Of a DNA stretch of 64,000 nucleotides, positions 16,589-25,728 are shown in pieces. Numbering within the stretch: the stretch's first letter is position 1; every line of letters begins with the position of its first letter. The stretch covers positions 1,144,710-1,208,709 of the forward strand of contig NZ_FRBW01000002.1 of the NCBI RefSeq assembly GCF_900142725.1, written 5' to 3'. The notes under the pieces were generated by a model. The model saw only the letters and a program-made list of their open reading frames with translations, did no database searches and had not been told where the DNA came from. This stretch comes from Roseibium suaedae. Lineage in GTDB: Bacteria > Pseudomonadota > Alphaproteobacteria > Rhizobiales > Stappiaceae. A program made the position numbers and the translations under genes.

Positions 16589-17982
16589 TTGCTGTCCTCC
16601 TTGAGCGGCAGCATAACGGCCACGCGGAAGCCTCCGGTCTCTGGACGCGTGAAGGAGAGACGCCCGTCGAATGCCTCGGCAACAGCCAGCGCAATGGCCA
16701 GCCCAAGGCCGGAACTGTCGCCACGGGACACGGCAGAGCGCAGGAAACGTTCTCCCAGCGCCTCTTCGACAGAAGGCGGCAAGCCACCACCCGCATCGCG
16801 CACCCAGATGCAGCCTTCGCCGTTATCCGCGCTCACGCCGATTTCCACCGGCGCCTTTCCGTGCTTGATCGCATTGGTCACGAGGTTCTTGACCGCCTCT
16901 TGCAGGGACGGGGCATCTGCCAGCACGGCAACGGGCTCCTCACCGATGGCAAGGCGCACGCCCGCATCAGGGGCAAGAATGTTGAAATCCCCGCTTTCAA
17001 AGACATCAAGCGCCACGTCCCTGAGATCCAGGACCTCGCGCCGGGCGCTGTCGCCGCGGTGCATGACGAGGGCCCGGCTCAGGAGCTGATCGAGCAACCG
17101 GCCAAGACTGACCGAACGGGCATGGATGCGCGCAACAACAGCCCTGCGGCGCTCATCATCCTCGACTTCCGCCGCAAGATCCGCTTGGGCCCGAAGCGCA
17201 GCGACGGGTGTGCGCAACTGGTGGGCCGTGTCCGAGATCAGATTGCGCATGGTGCTCATCTGGCGATCCAGACGCGCCATGAAGCCATTGAGCGCACCGA
17301 TCAGAACGGCTGCTTCCCGCGGCACGTGGGGGTCGACTGGCGTCAGGTCATGGGGATCGCGGCCGGCAATGGTCTGGGCGATCCGTTCAAGGGGCTTCAA
17401 GGCCGAGCGAACGACAAAGACCGCGAGCAGCAGCATCGCGATGCCCGAGACCACAGCCGCCAGCAGTGCCTTGCGGGTAATGTCCAGCGCCAGGGCATTG
17501 CGGGCCAGCATCGTGTGGCCCACGATCACCTGAATGGTGCCGTTGAGGCTGCGTTCCGCGATACGCCGCAGCACCACCACATAGCGCGCCTGTTCACCCG
17601 TGAAGGTTCCATCAAAGAACCGGGAGCCGCCGCTTCCATCGGCACCTGGGGGCACAATCAGTTCGTCATATCCGGTCAGGGTCTGGCCATCGACCCCGAT
17701 CACCCGGTAAGCGACCCGGTCATCGGGCGCGAGGGCAAGCAACTGAAACGCGGAGGCAGACAGATCAACGACCGCTTCGCCATTCACCACCGAAATCGAT
17801 CCGGCAATATCATTGGCCGCCCCGAGCAGCAGCCGGTCATAGGCCTCCTGGGCCGCCTGCCGGCCATAGGCAAAGGCCGCGATCGACACGAGAACTCCGC
17901 CGATCACCAGAAGCGACGTGACCGCCAGGGCCACACGCATGGTGAGCGAGCTGGACCCGAGGGAGAACAGCTTCCTAGCCAT
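16585..17982 (-). CDS. tctE: Sensor histidine kinase (TctE type)
   Basis: This is a 465-aa membrane kinase predicted to sense a carboxylate or the bound binding protein. Transmembrane segments lie near residues 15-35 (ALAVTSLLVIGGVLVSIAAF) and 170-192. The region between is a periplasmic sensor domain of the two-component kinase N-terminal type. A HAMP-like linker follows, then the H-box ISDTAHQLRTPVAAL (His near residue 252), the N-box NLVTNAIKHG, and the G-boxes DAGGGLP and SGLGLAIALA. It overlaps tctD by 8 nt and the downstream binding-protein gene by 4 nt. The adjacent tctCBA genes suggest the target. Confidence 0.9.
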   Translation of the reverse strand: MARKLFSLGSSSLTMRVALAVTSLLVIGGVLVSIAAFAYGRQAAQEAYDRLLLGAANDIAGSISVVNGEAVVDLSASAFQLLALAPDDRVAYRVIGVDGQTLTGYDELIVPPGADGSGGSRFFDGTFTGEQARYVVVLRRIAERSLNGTIQVIVGHTMLARNALALDITRKALLAAVVSGIAMLLLAVFVVRSALKPLERIAQTIAGRDPHDLTPVDPHVPREAAVLIGALNGFMARLDRQMSTMRNLISDTAHQLRTPVAALRAQADLAAEVEDDERRRAVVARIHARSVSLGRLLDQLLSRALVMHRGDSARREVLDLRDVALDVFESGDFNILAPDAGVRLAIGEEPVAVLADAPSLQEAVKNLVTNAIKHGKAPVEIGVSADNGEGCIWVRDAGGGLPPSVEEALGERFLRSAVSRGDSSGLGLAIALAVAEAFDGRLSFTRPETGGFRVAVMLPLKEDSK

Positions 17983-18646
17983 CTACATCCAGCTTGTAAC
18001 CCAAACCCCTCTGGGTCTCGATATGGACGGAACTGCCGCTAAGCTTCTTGCGCAGCCGCGCGATATAAAGCTCGATGGCGTTCAGGCCGACATCCGTATC
18101 GGAAAAGGAGAACAACCCCTCGAACAGGCGCTCCTTGTTCATCACCTTGCCCCGATTGCGCACCAGCATCTCGAGAAGCGTGAATTCACGCCGGGTCAGT
18201 GTGATCGGCACATCGTCCTTGCGCAGAACCTTGGCAGATGGATTGAAGGTCAGGTTTCCAAGGCGGATCTCATGGCGCTTGTCGCCCTGTTCGCGCCGGT
18301 AGAGAGCGCGGATCCGGGCCTCCAGCTCCCGCTGGTCAAAGGGCTTGATGAGATAATCGTCAGCTCCGAGGTTCAGCGAAGAGATCCTGTCATCGACTGA
18401 AAACTGCGCGGTCAGCATCAGGACCGGTGTCCGGTCCCCCATGGAGCGGCGTTCCTGCAAGAGGTCTGTGCCCAGTCCGTCGGGAAGGTTGATATCCAGG
18501 ACGACCACGTCATAGCGCTGCACATCCAAAAAAGCCCTGGCTTCATCGAGGCAATGGGCAACGTCACAGGCCATGCCCTCCTGCCCCAGCCTGATGGAAA
18601 TGGCCTCGGCCATATCCAGCGTATCTTCCACCAGCAACAATCGCAC
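17975..18646 (-). CDS. tctD: Response regulator, OmpR/PhoB family (TctD)
   Basis: This 223-aa regulator has a receiver domain with acidic residues D8, D51 (VVVLDINLPDG) and a conserved lysine in LIKPFDQRELEARI. Its C-terminal winged helix contains ITLTRREFTLLEMLVRNRG and IELYIARLRKKL. It is predicted to activate the divergent tctCBA transporter. The 199-bp spacer contains tandem 11-bp repeats of the sort bound by this class of regulator. Confidence 0.93.
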   Translation of the reverse strand: MRLLLVEDTLDMAEAISIRLGQEGMACDVAHCLDEARAFLDVQRYDVVVLDINLPDGLGTDLLQERRSMGDRTPVLMLTAQFSVDDRISSLNLGADDYLIKPFDQRELEARIRALYRREQGDKRHEIRLGNLTFNPSAKVLRKDDVPITLTRREFTLLEMLVRNRGKVMNKERLFEGLFSFSDTDVGLNAIELYIARLRKKLSGSSVHIETQRGLGYKLDVDG

Positions 18647-18712
18647 GCCCGCGTCTCCTTATGCCGGTTCTGCCTCAAGGCGAAGATCCGCGCAACAGCT
18701 CACTGAGCCTGT

Positions 18713-18734
18713 GACAGGTTCACGACAGTTTCAA
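18713..18734. promoter_or_regulatory. Tandem 11-bp direct repeats, candidate TctD operator
   Basis: GACAGGTTCAC (18713-18723) is followed immediately by GACAGTTTCAA (18724-18734), matching at nine of eleven positions. Head-to-tail half-sites with 11-bp periodicity are typical of OmpR/PhoB-family binding. A palindrome CCTGTGACAGG overlaps at 18708-18718. The site lies 111 bp before tctC and 66 bp before tctD. Confidence 0.5.
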
Positions 18735-18845
18735 GAGCTAACACAGATTGGCCGTTCCGCAGGAGCTGTCCTGCCTCGGGCCTAGCCGGACGGTGGAGGA
18801 GAGCAGCCAGGAGGAACGGCTGCTATGACTGGAGGAAACATTACA

Positions 18846-19835
18846 ATGGCTTTCAAATCGACCCGCCTGTTTCTGGCGGCTGCCGTCCTTGGCGTGTCTG
18901 CCCTGAGCGCGAACGCTGCTGACTTCATGCCGGAAAACCCGGAATGCGTTGCACCGGCAAACCCGGGCGGTGGCTGGGACTTCACGTGCCGCCAGGTTGG
19001 CAAGACGCTTCAGGACCTCAAGCTGATCGACAAGACCATGCAGGTATCCAACCTGGCTGGTGGTGGTGGCGGCGCAGCCTACGCCTATGTCGTTTCCAAG
19101 CGCGACAGCGACAATGACCTCATCGTTGCTGCTTCTTCGGCAACCTCGACCCGCCTCGCACAGGGCGCCTATCCGGGCAACACCCAGGACCAGGTCCGCT
19201 GGGTTGCTTCCGTTGGCGCTGACTATGGCGTGATCGCCGTGGCTGCAAAGAGCCCGATCCAGACGCTCCCGGAGCTGCTGGAAAAGATGAAGAATGACCC
19301 GAACTCCGTCTCCGTTGCTGGCGGTTCTGCTGTTGGCGGCTGGGATCACCTCAAGGTTCTCATCGCTGCCAAGGCTGCAGGCGTGGAAGACGTCCGCAAG
19401 GTCAAGTACATCGCGTTCGATGGCGGCGGGGAAGCCGTGACCCAGCTTCTGGCAGGTTCCGTTGATGCCTTCACCGGTGACATTTCCGAAGCCAAGGGCT
19501 TCGTGGACGCTGGCGACATCCGCGTGATCGCAGTTCTGGCTCCCGAGCGTCTGGAAGGCGAATTCGCCAAGTTCCCGACCGCACGTGAACAGGGCATCGA
19601 GGCCATCGGCGCAAACTGGCGCGGTTTCTACGCTCCGGGCAAAATGTCCGATGAAGCCTACAACGGCTGGGTTTCCAAGATCGGCACGCTCTATGCCAGC
19701 GATGAATGGAAGCAGACCATGGCTGCAAACGGCATGGCTCCGCTCGACCTGCAGGGCGCGGAATTCCAGAAGTTCGTTGCAGACTCCGTGCAGCAGATCC
19801 AGGACATCTCCCGCGAGATCGGCATCATCAAGTAA
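18846..19835 (+). CDS. tctC: Tripartite tricarboxylate transporter binding protein (TctC)
   Basis: This is a 329-aa periplasmic binding protein of the TTT family. A signal peptide ends near residue 25 (LGVSALSANAA). The mature part has the family's PGGGWDFTCRQVGK ligand-loop region (usually PGGGxD) and VSNLAGGGGGAAYAYV. The start ATG 18846 has GGAGG upstream; an in-frame upstream codon at 18825 is less likely. TTT proteins bind citrate, other carboxylates or aromatic acids; ligand unknown here. Codon use looks highly adapted, consistent with strong expression. Two hairpins follow the stop. Confidence 0.92.
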   Translation: MAFKSTRLFLAAAVLGVSALSANAADFMPENPECVAPANPGGGWDFTCRQVGKTLQDLKLIDKTMQVSNLAGGGGGAAYAYVVSKRDSDNDLIVAASSATSTRLAQGAYPGNTQDQVRWVASVGADYGVIAVAAKSPIQTLPELLEKMKNDPNSVSVAGGSAVGGWDHLKVLIAAKAAGVEDVRKVKYIAFDGGGEAVTQLLAGSVDAFTGDISEAKGFVDAGDIRVIAVLAPERLEGEFAKFPTAREQGIEAIGANWRGFYAPGKMSDEAYNGWVSKIGTLYASDEWKQTMAANGMAPLDLQGAEFQKFVADSVQQIQDISREIGIIK

Positions 19836-19888
19836 GCGGTTTCAACCGCCCCTTTCGAGGGTTCTGGAGCGGCGTAAGCGCCGCTCCA
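19836..19888 (+). terminator. Two hairpins between tctC and tctB
   Basis: GCGGTT/AACCGC (19836-19849) follows directly on the tctC stop, and TGGAGCGGCG/CGCCGCTCCA (19865-19888) forms a perfect 10-bp stem with a TAAG loop. There is no T-run. Probable role: stabilising the tctC message or partially terminating before the membrane genes. Confidence 0.55.
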
Positions 19889-19959
19889 CTGCGTTATCCG
19901 ACATATGACGGGTGGCGGCTGTTCCGGCCGTGAAGAACCACCTGCACGAGGAGATCCCA

Positions 19960-20391
19960 ATGAGCGACCGCATCTTCGGCATCATCGGCCTCGCCCTTTC
20001 GATCGGCTATGCCTGGGCAGCCATGAATATCGAAGAAAGTTTCTTGTCCGACGCCGTCGGGCCGAAAGCTTTCCCCCTGATCATTGCCGCCGTTCTTGGC
20101 CTGGCTTCGATCACCGTTATCCTGAAGCCGGATCCGGATCCGCATTGGCCGAACCCGGTTCGCCTGCTCGAGATCGCTGCCGCTGTCGTGATCCTGCTTC
20201 TCTATTCCATGATGCTGCCGGTCGTCGGCTTCGTGATCGGAACGGCTTTAGCCGGCGCCTACCTGACCTGGCGCCTTGGCTCCAAGCCGCTCGGATCCGT
20301 CATCACCGGTGCCACCACGTCTGTCGGTATCTACGTCATTTTCCACCTGATCCTCGGCCTTTCCCTGGCCAAGGGTCCTCTGGGCTTTTGA
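19960..20391 (+). CDS. tctB: Tripartite tricarboxylate transporter small permease (TctB)
   Basis: This 143-aa membrane protein has four hydrophobic segments (IFGIIGLALSIGYAWAAM, AFPLIIAAVLGLASITVIL, AAAVVILLLYSMMLPVVGFV, SVGIYVIFHLILGLSLA). The DAVGPKAFPLIIA segment is typical of TctB. ATG 19960 is preceded by GAGGAG 6 nt upstream, so an in-frame upstream start is not favoured. It is 12 nt from tctA. Confidence 0.9.
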   Translation: MSDRIFGIIGLALSIGYAWAAMNIEESFLSDAVGPKAFPLIIAAVLGLASITVILKPDPDPHWPNPVRLLEIAAAVVILLLYSMMLPVVGFVIGTALAGAYLTWRLGSKPLGSVITGATTSVGIYVIFHLILGLSLAKGPLGF

Positions 20392-20403
20392 TGGAGCTGG
20401 TCC

Positions 20404-21945
20404 ATGGAGACGCTTTCTTCCCTTGCCGATGGCTTCATCATCGCGCTGACCTGGCAGAACCTGCTGCTGGCTCTGCTCGGCTGTTTCCTCGGAACGATCA
20501 TCGGCGCATTGCCCGGTCTTGGACCGTCTAACGGCGTTGCGATCCTGATTCCGCTGGCCTTTTCGCTTGGCCTCGGCCCGACCCCGGCCCTGATCCTGCT
20601 GACCTCGGTCTATTACGGCGCCATGTATGGCGGCCGCATCTCATCGATCCTCTTGAACATTCCGGGCGACGAGCCTGCCATGATGACCTGTCTCGACGGG
20701 TATCCGATGGCAAAGGCAGGCCGAGCCGGTGAAGCGCTCGCCCTTTCAGGCATCGCCAGCTTCATTGGCTCGTTCTTCGCCACCTGGGGCCTGATCCTTC
20801 TGGCTCCCCAGCTGGTCAAGATCGCCCTGCTGTTCGGTCCGGCGGAATATTTCGCCCTCTTCACCCTCGCCTTTGCGACCCTTGGCGGCGTGTCCTCGAC
20901 CAACCAGTCCAAGACCGCAATCGCAACGGCCCTGGGCCTTGGCCTGGCCATGGTCGGCGTCGACACCCAGACCGGTGTTCCCCGCTTCACCTTCGGCGAA
21001 GTGCACCTTTATGACGGGATCGACTTCCTGGTCGCCATCGTCGGCCTCTTCGCCCTGTCCGAAGTCTTCGTCTTCCTGGAGCACCGTCATGGTTCCTCCG
21101 ACGCGGAAGGCCGCAAGATGGCAATCGGCCGGATGATGCCGAGCTGGGCGGTTCTGAAGTCCTGTCTGCCGACCATGTTCCGCACCAGCTTCCTCGGCTT
21201 CCTCGCCGGTGTCCTGCCGGGTGCAGGCGCTTCGCTGGGCTCCTTCATTTCCTATTCCATGGAAAAGAAGCTGGTCGACCGTGAAGGCACCTTCGGCAAG
21301 GGCGACCCGCGCGGTGTTGCCGCTCCGGAAGCGGGCAACAACGCGGCCGCAGGGGGTGCTCTGGTTCCCATGCTCGCGCTTGGCGTTCCGGGCTCCGGAA
21401 CCACCGCCGTGCTGCTCGCCGTGCTTCTGGCCCTCAACATCACCCCGGGTCCGCTGCTTTTCTCGCAGAAGCCTGATGTTGTCTGGGGCCTGATCGCAGC
21501 GCTCTTCATCGCCAACTTCATGCTGCTGGCGCTGAACATTCCGATGGTCGGGATCTTCACCCGCTTGCTGCTCGTGCCGCCGCGCATCCTGATGCCGATC
21601 GTTGCGATGGTCAGCTTTGTCGGGATCTACGGCATCTCCGGCTCCACCTTCGACCTCTATGTCATGGTTGGCTTCGGCGTGATGGGCTGGGTTCTGCGCA
21701 AGCTGGATGTCCCGCTCGTGCCCGTGATCCTCGGCACGCTGCTTGGCAATGCGATGGAAAGCAACATGCGCCGTGCGATCACCATCGACAACGGCAACTG
21801 GTGGACCCTGATCGACAGCCCGCTGTCGGCCTCGCTCTGGGCTCTCGCCATCATCGGCTTCGTCCTGCCCATGATCTTCGGCAAGGTCATGAAGGCACGC
21901 ATGAAGCGGATGGCCAAGGATGAAGAAGGCGCGCTCACAGACTAA
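20404..21945 (+). CDS. tctA: Tripartite tricarboxylate transporter large permease (TctA)
   Basis: This is a 513-aa inner-membrane permease with about 11-12 hydrophobic segments. Family landmarks are GTIIGALPGLGPSNGVAILIP near the N-terminus, YYGAMYGGRISSILLNIPGDEPA (about residues 73-95), the APEAGNNAAAGGALVPMLALGVPGSGTTAVLL region at about 300-330, and conserved glycine-rich helices. It forms the transport unit with TctB and receives substrate from TctC using a cation gradient. It ends 26 nt before a strong intrinsic terminator. Confidence 0.94.
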   Translation: METLSSLADGFIIALTWQNLLLALLGCFLGTIIGALPGLGPSNGVAILIPLAFSLGLGPTPALILLTSVYYGAMYGGRISSILLNIPGDEPAMMTCLDGYPMAKAGRAGEALALSGIASFIGSFFATWGLILLAPQLVKIALLFGPAEYFALFTLAFATLGGVSSTNQSKTAIATALGLGLAMVGVDTQTGVPRFTFGEVHLYDGIDFLVAIVGLFALSEVFVFLEHRHGSSDAEGRKMAIGRMMPSWAVLKSCLPTMFRTSFLGFLAGVLPGAGASLGSFISYSMEKKLVDREGTFGKGDPRGVAAPEAGNNAAAGGALVPMLALGVPGSGTTAVLLAVLLALNITPGPLLFSQKPDVVWGLIAALFIANFMLLALNIPMVGIFTRLLLVPPRILMPIVAMVSFVGIYGISGSTFDLYVMVGFGVMGWVLRKLDVPLVPVILGTLLGNAMESNMRRAITIDNGNWWTLIDSPLSASLWALAIIGFVLPMIFGKVMKARMKRMAKDEEGALTD

Positions 21946-21970
21946 CGCGCCCAAATCCCTAAAACCTGCG

Positions 21971-22004
21971 CCCGCTGCATCCTGGATGCAGCGGGTGTTT
22001 TTTT
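21971..22004 (+). terminator. Intrinsic terminator after tctA
   Basis: CCCGCTGCATCC pairs with GGATGCAGCGGG around a minimal loop, followed by GTTTTTTT. It ends 5 nt before the converging rhaK stop, so it separates the tct and rha operons. Confidence 0.88.
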
Positions 22005-22008
22005 GCCT

Positions 22009-23382
22009 TCAGTTGACTGCCGATCGCCAGGCCCGCGCATAGTCGATCAACACTGGATCGGCCAGAACTTGAGCTGCCACTACAGTTGCGTCGCCCGAGA
22101 CCTGGCCCAGAGCCAGCATGGCCGCACCAATGCTGGTCCCGGTCGCAGAGCTGCCCTCGGCAATCACCGGCCGGCCAGCCGCAGCCTCCAGCATCGACCT
22201 GTAAAGCTCATTGCGGGCAAAGGGTCCTTCGACAATCACCGGCCCATCCGCACCGATCATACGGAGGCACTCTGCCGTCATCAGCGCCAGATAGAACGAG
22301 ACTGCGGCTTTTCGCATACCAGGCGTCAACTGATCTTCCGGCACGCTCCAGCCGCCCTTGCGCCCCTGAAACGGGCCAGAGCGCTGCTCGATAGCGGGAA
22401 GCAGGAAGACTTTCTCCCGCAGCACCTGATCCCAGTCGGCATCTGTCAGCTCACCCTCAAGACCGCCGCAAACAAGCTCGAACTCACGCCCGCCCATGAA
22501 TCTTGCAGAGGGAACCGGGTACCCCAGCGCATTGACGTTGATGAGCGTGTCCCGCTCCGGGTCGAGGGTAACCGGCTTGCCGCCAATGGACAGGGCAATC
22601 ACCCAGGTGCCCGTGGAGACGACGGAAAAAGGCGCCTCTCGCCGGCGCAGATGCGGATAGAGCGAAGCATTGGAATCGTGAATGCCGCAATAGACCGGCG
22701 TATCGGCAGCAAGTCCTGTTGCCTTCCTCACGGCCTCCGTCACCGGCCCCAGACAATCGCCAGCCAGACGCACGGGCGCCATCTTGCCCGCAAGACCCAG
22801 ACTTTCGACCAACGTGGAATAGCGACCGGCATTCGGATCCCACAGGTCCGTATGGCATCCAAGCGAGGTCACTTCATTGGCCGCAACGCCTGAAAGCCGG
22901 AAGGACCAGTATTGCGGATAGGTGAGAACCTGCCGCACCCGGTCTTTCAAACCGGCATCCCGGTCCAGCTGCCAGAAAATCTGCGCGCCCGCATTCAGCC
23001 CCATGCCAAGCCGCGGCGAGCCTGTTTCCGCAAAGGCGGGTCGGATCGCATCATAGGCTGCCGTCAGACTGTCGGGGCCATCGTGCTCGTAATCCAGAAC
23101 GGGGGCTGCCAGCCCGCCCTCTCCATCGAGCAGAACCACGCAGGCCCCGTGGGTCGTGACGGACAAGGCATCAAGGCCCACTTCTTCATTCAGGTCGCGA
23201 AGGCTCTGCAGGATGAAAGCCCAATGCCCATCAATGCCATAATGGGGATAAGGCCCCTCCCGCAAAACGGTGTTCGGCCGGGTGCGCACGGCGACTTCCT
23301 TCAGAAGCCGGGCATCGACAGCCGCCACCTTCGCGTTGGTCTTGCCAATGTCAATGACACCGACCGTATGGATTTCCTTCAT
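22009..23382 (-). CDS. rhaK: L-rhamnose kinase, FGGY family (RhaK)
   Basis: This 457-aa sugar kinase is last in the rhaRSTPQUK operon. Its FGGY features include the phosphate-binding start VGVIDIGKTNAKVAAVD, the substrate segment YPHYGIDGHW, and the C-terminal nucleotide region DGPVIVEGPFARNELYRSML. In Rhizobium leguminosarum the orthologous RhaK is needed both for growth on rhamnose and, unusually, for activity of the RhaSTPQ importer; the same gene order here suggests the same coupling. The start lies 6 nt after the rhaU stop. Confidence 0.9.
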   Translation of the reverse strand: MKEIHTVGVIDIGKTNAKVAAVDARLLKEVAVRTRPNTVLREGPYPHYGIDGHWAFILQSLRDLNEEVGLDALSVTTHGACVVLLDGEGGLAAPVLDYEHDGPDSLTAAYDAIRPAFAETGSPRLGMGLNAGAQIFWQLDRDAGLKDRVRQVLTYPQYWSFRLSGVAANEVTSLGCHTDLWDPNAGRYSTLVESLGLAGKMAPVRLAGDCLGPVTEAVRKATGLAADTPVYCGIHDSNASLYPHLRRREAPFSVVSTGTWVIALSIGGKPVTLDPERDTLINVNALGYPVPSARFMGGREFELVCGGLEGELTDADWDQVLREKVFLLPAIEQRSGPFQGRKGGWSVPEDQLTPGMRKAAVSFYLALMTAECLRMIGADGPVIVEGPFARNELYRSMLEAAAGRPVIAEGSSATGTSIGAAMLALGQVSGDATVVAAQVLADPVLIDYARAWRSAVN

Positions 23383-23388
23383 GACCGC

Positions 23389-23703
23389 TCAATCCATATG
23401 GAAGACGGTTTCGAGCGGCACCGCTACCGGTTCATTGTCCGGATGGGTCAGCATGATGTCAGCCATATAGGCCCACCACTTCTTCATGACCGGCTGCAGC
23501 GGAAGCTGATCCATGGTGTGATCATCGTCCCGCCAGAGAACGCCAAAAAGAGCATGGGTCTCACGGTCCAGATGAATCGAATAATCCGAGACCCCGGCAT
23601 CCTTCAGGAGCTGCGACAGCTCCGGCCAGATCTCGTCATGGCGCTTCTTGTACTCCGCCTCGCATCCGGGCTTCAGCGTCATGCGGAACGCGTATTTTTC
23701 CAT
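23389..23703 (-). CDS. rhaU: L-rhamnose mutarotase (RhaU/RhaM)
   Basis: This enzyme interconverts the alpha and beta anomers of L-rhamnose. The 104-aa length equals that of known mutarotases. It begins [20 protein letters not shown], continues with [20 protein letters not shown], and has the conserved tryptophan pair in [12 protein letters not shown]. The ATG at 23703 has GAGAGG upstream; the upstream open frame is not coding-like. It lies between rhaQ and rhaK in the rhizobial order. Confidence 0.93.
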   Translation of the reverse strand: MEKYAFRMTLKPGCEAEYKKRHDEIWPELSQLLKDAGVSDYSIHLDRETHALFGVLWRDDDHTMDQLPLQPVMKKWWAYMADIMLTHPDNEPVAVPLETVFHMD

Positions 23704-23716
23704 ACTTGAAGACCTC

Positions 23717-24748
23717 TCAACTGGCTGCGCGGCGCGGGAAGAACCGGCGGGCAAGCCTCGGCAAGGCAATCACTGCGATCAGCAGGATGCCGATAAAGAT
23801 GGACATAACGATGCCCGGAACATTGAGCAGTCCGAAACCGAAAGTCACAAGCCCCATGACCAGAGCCGCGATCACGACGCCTGCGATGGAACCGGAGCCG
23901 CCGAGAATATTGACCCCGCCAAGAACCACCATGGTCACCACTTCCAGCTCCATGCCCGACGCGATGGAAGGCCGGGTCGCGCCGAGGCGCGAGGTGAGGC
24001 AGACAGCGGCAAGACCCGACATCAGACCCGTCAGCAGGAACAGGCCGAACTTGATGCGGGGCACACGGATGCCGGAAAAGAGCGCCGCCACATCATTGTT
24101 GCCGATAGCATATACCGAGCGTCCGAAGGCCGTTGCATGAAGCAGTATGCCGAAGGCCACCGCCAGCAGACAGAACAGAACCAGCTCAAAGGAGAACACC
24201 CACCAGACATAGCCCTGGCCGAACCAGGAGAAACTGTCCGGATAGCCGGTGAAGGCCTTATCCCCGAGGACGATATAGGAAATGCCGCGGAAGAGGCTCA
24301 TGGTGCCGATGGTCACCACAATGGACGGCAGGCCGAGGCCGGTGATCAGGGCACCGTTCACCGCGCCGCAGAGCAAGCCAGTGAGAAGGCCGATCCCGAC
24401 CAGGGCAGGCGTGTCCGCCCCCATCTGCACCGCAAGTCCCATGGCCGTGGACGCCAGCGCGATGATCGAAGCCACCGACAGGTCAATTTCCCCCGAGATG
24501 ATCAGCAACGCCATGGCGAAGGCGATCATCGCCTTTTCCGTGAAGTTGAAGGTCGCGTCCGAGAGGTTCCAGGGATCGAGGAAATAGGGCGAGGCGAAGG
24601 AATTGATACAGAAGACCAGCGCGAAGACCACCAGCAGCAGGGTTTCCCAGCTGGCAAGGGCCCGCTGCATCGGTGTGCGCAGCCGGTCGGGGATCTGCCG
24701 CCCCTGAGGGATCTGATCGGAGGCTTGGGTCTGGGCCACAGATGTCAT
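23717..24748 (-). CDS. rhaQ: Rhamnose ABC transporter permease (RhaQ)
   Basis: This is a 343-aa permease of the ribose/RbsC class. It has multiple membrane helices, the signature segment [20 protein letters not shown], and the late [25 protein letters not shown] 24748 overlaps the rhaP stop by ATGA and is preferred over the longer open frame. It has a hydrophilic N-terminal tail of about 30 residues. It forms a heterodimer with RhaP in the inner membrane. Confidence 0.92.
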   Translation of the reverse strand: MTSVAQTQASDQIPQGRQIPDRLRTPMQRALASWETLLLVVFALVFCINSFASPYFLDPWNLSDATFNFTEKAMIAFAMALLIISGEIDLSVASIIALASTAMGLAVQMGADTPALVGIGLLTGLLCGAVNGALITGLGLPSIVVTIGTMSLFRGISYIVLGDKAFTGYPDSFSWFGQGYVWWVFSFELVLFCLLAVAFGILLHATAFGRSVYAIGNNDVAALFSGIRVPRIKFGLFLLTGLMSGLAAVCLTSRLGATRPSIASGMELEVVTMVVLGGVNILGGSGSIAGVVIAALVMGLVTFGFGLLNVPGIVMSIFIGILLIAVIALPRLARRFFPRRAAS

Positions 24749-25728
24749 ACCGCGTGCTCCGCTTTCTTCAGGATCACCCTGCCCTTGGGCCGGTTCTGCG
24801 TCACGTTGACAGCGACCGCGATCAGGATCGCCGAGCCGGAAATCGCCAGCTGCCAGAAAGGGGAAATATTGATGACCGGCAGGGCATTCTTGATGATGCC
24901 CAGGAACAGCGCGCCCAGAACAGCCCCGGCAACCGACCCAGCACCGCCGGCAATCGAGATGCCGCCAATGACGCAGGCAGCCACCACGTCCAGCTCGAAC
25001 CCGCCTGCGATATCGACATAGGCGACCGCATAGCGAGCGACCCAGAGATACCCTGTCAGACCGGCCAGTGCGCCGGACAGAACGAAGGCGGCGCATTGGG
25101 TGAAGCCGGAGTTGATACCGGCATATTGCGCAGCATTCGGGTTGCCACCAACGGCATAGAAGGCACGGCCAAGAGGCGTCCGGGTGATCAGAATGAAGAT
25201 CGCGATGACAGCGAGGATCCCGATCCAGGACAGGACCGGCAACCCGAGCAGAACCTGACGCGGGAAGGCCTTGAAGCTGTCACTCATCTGATGCGCATTG
25301 ATCCAGCGCCCATCGGAAATCAGGAAAATGATCCCCCGGTAGATGGTCATGGTGCCGAGCGTCACGACAATCGGCGGGATCGACAGGCGCCAGACCAAGA
25401 GACCATTGACGAGACCCATGGCCACGCCAAGGCTGACCGCCACCAGCAGGATCAGCGGGATCGGCAGATCCGGCATGGCCGTGTTGATCATGGCCGCAAC
25501 CATACCGGTCAGGGCCAGATTGGCAGCAACGGACAGATCGATACACCGGGTCAGGATGACCGCCATCTGGCCGAGAGCCAGAATGATCAGCGGCGCCGTG
25601 TCATTGAAGACATTCGCCAGATTGCCCGGTTCCACGAAAGCTGGAAACCGCGTTGCGATCAGCCCGAGCAGGACCAGCATGGCACCGCCCAGAACGACTT
25701 CACGGCTGATATGAATACGCCCGCTCAT
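24745..25728 (-). CDS. rhaP: Rhamnose ABC transporter permease (RhaP)
   Basis: This is the second RbsC-type permease, 327 aa. The conserved stretch VILTRCIDLSVAANLALTGM replaces the usual GGIDLSVGS, and the later segment AACVIGGISIAGGAGSVAGA is standard. About nine hydrophobic segments are visible. It overlaps rhaT upstream and rhaQ downstream by 4 nt each (ATGA), indicating strict co-translation of the membrane complex. Confidence 0.92.
   Translation of the reverse strand: MSGRIHISREVVLGGAMLVLLGLIATRFPAFVEPGNLANVFNDTAPLIILALGQMAVILTRCIDLSVAANLALTGMVAAMINTAMPDLPIPLILLVAVSLGVAMGLVNGLLVWRLSIPPIVVTLGTMTIYRGIIFLISDGRWINAHQMSDSFKAFPRQVLLGLPVLSWIGILAVIAIFILITRTPLGRAFYAVGGNPNAAQYAGINSGFTQCAAFVLSGALAGLTGYLWVARYAVAYVDIAGGFELDVVAACVIGGISIAGGAGSVAGAVLGALFLGIIKNALPVINISPFWQLAISGSAILIAVAVNVTQNRPKGRVILKKAEHAV

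Noticed and set aside
20746-21954. Minus-strand 402-codon frame opposite tctA
   Set aside because: Fully antisense to tctA, with a Gly/Asp/His-rich translation and no domain.
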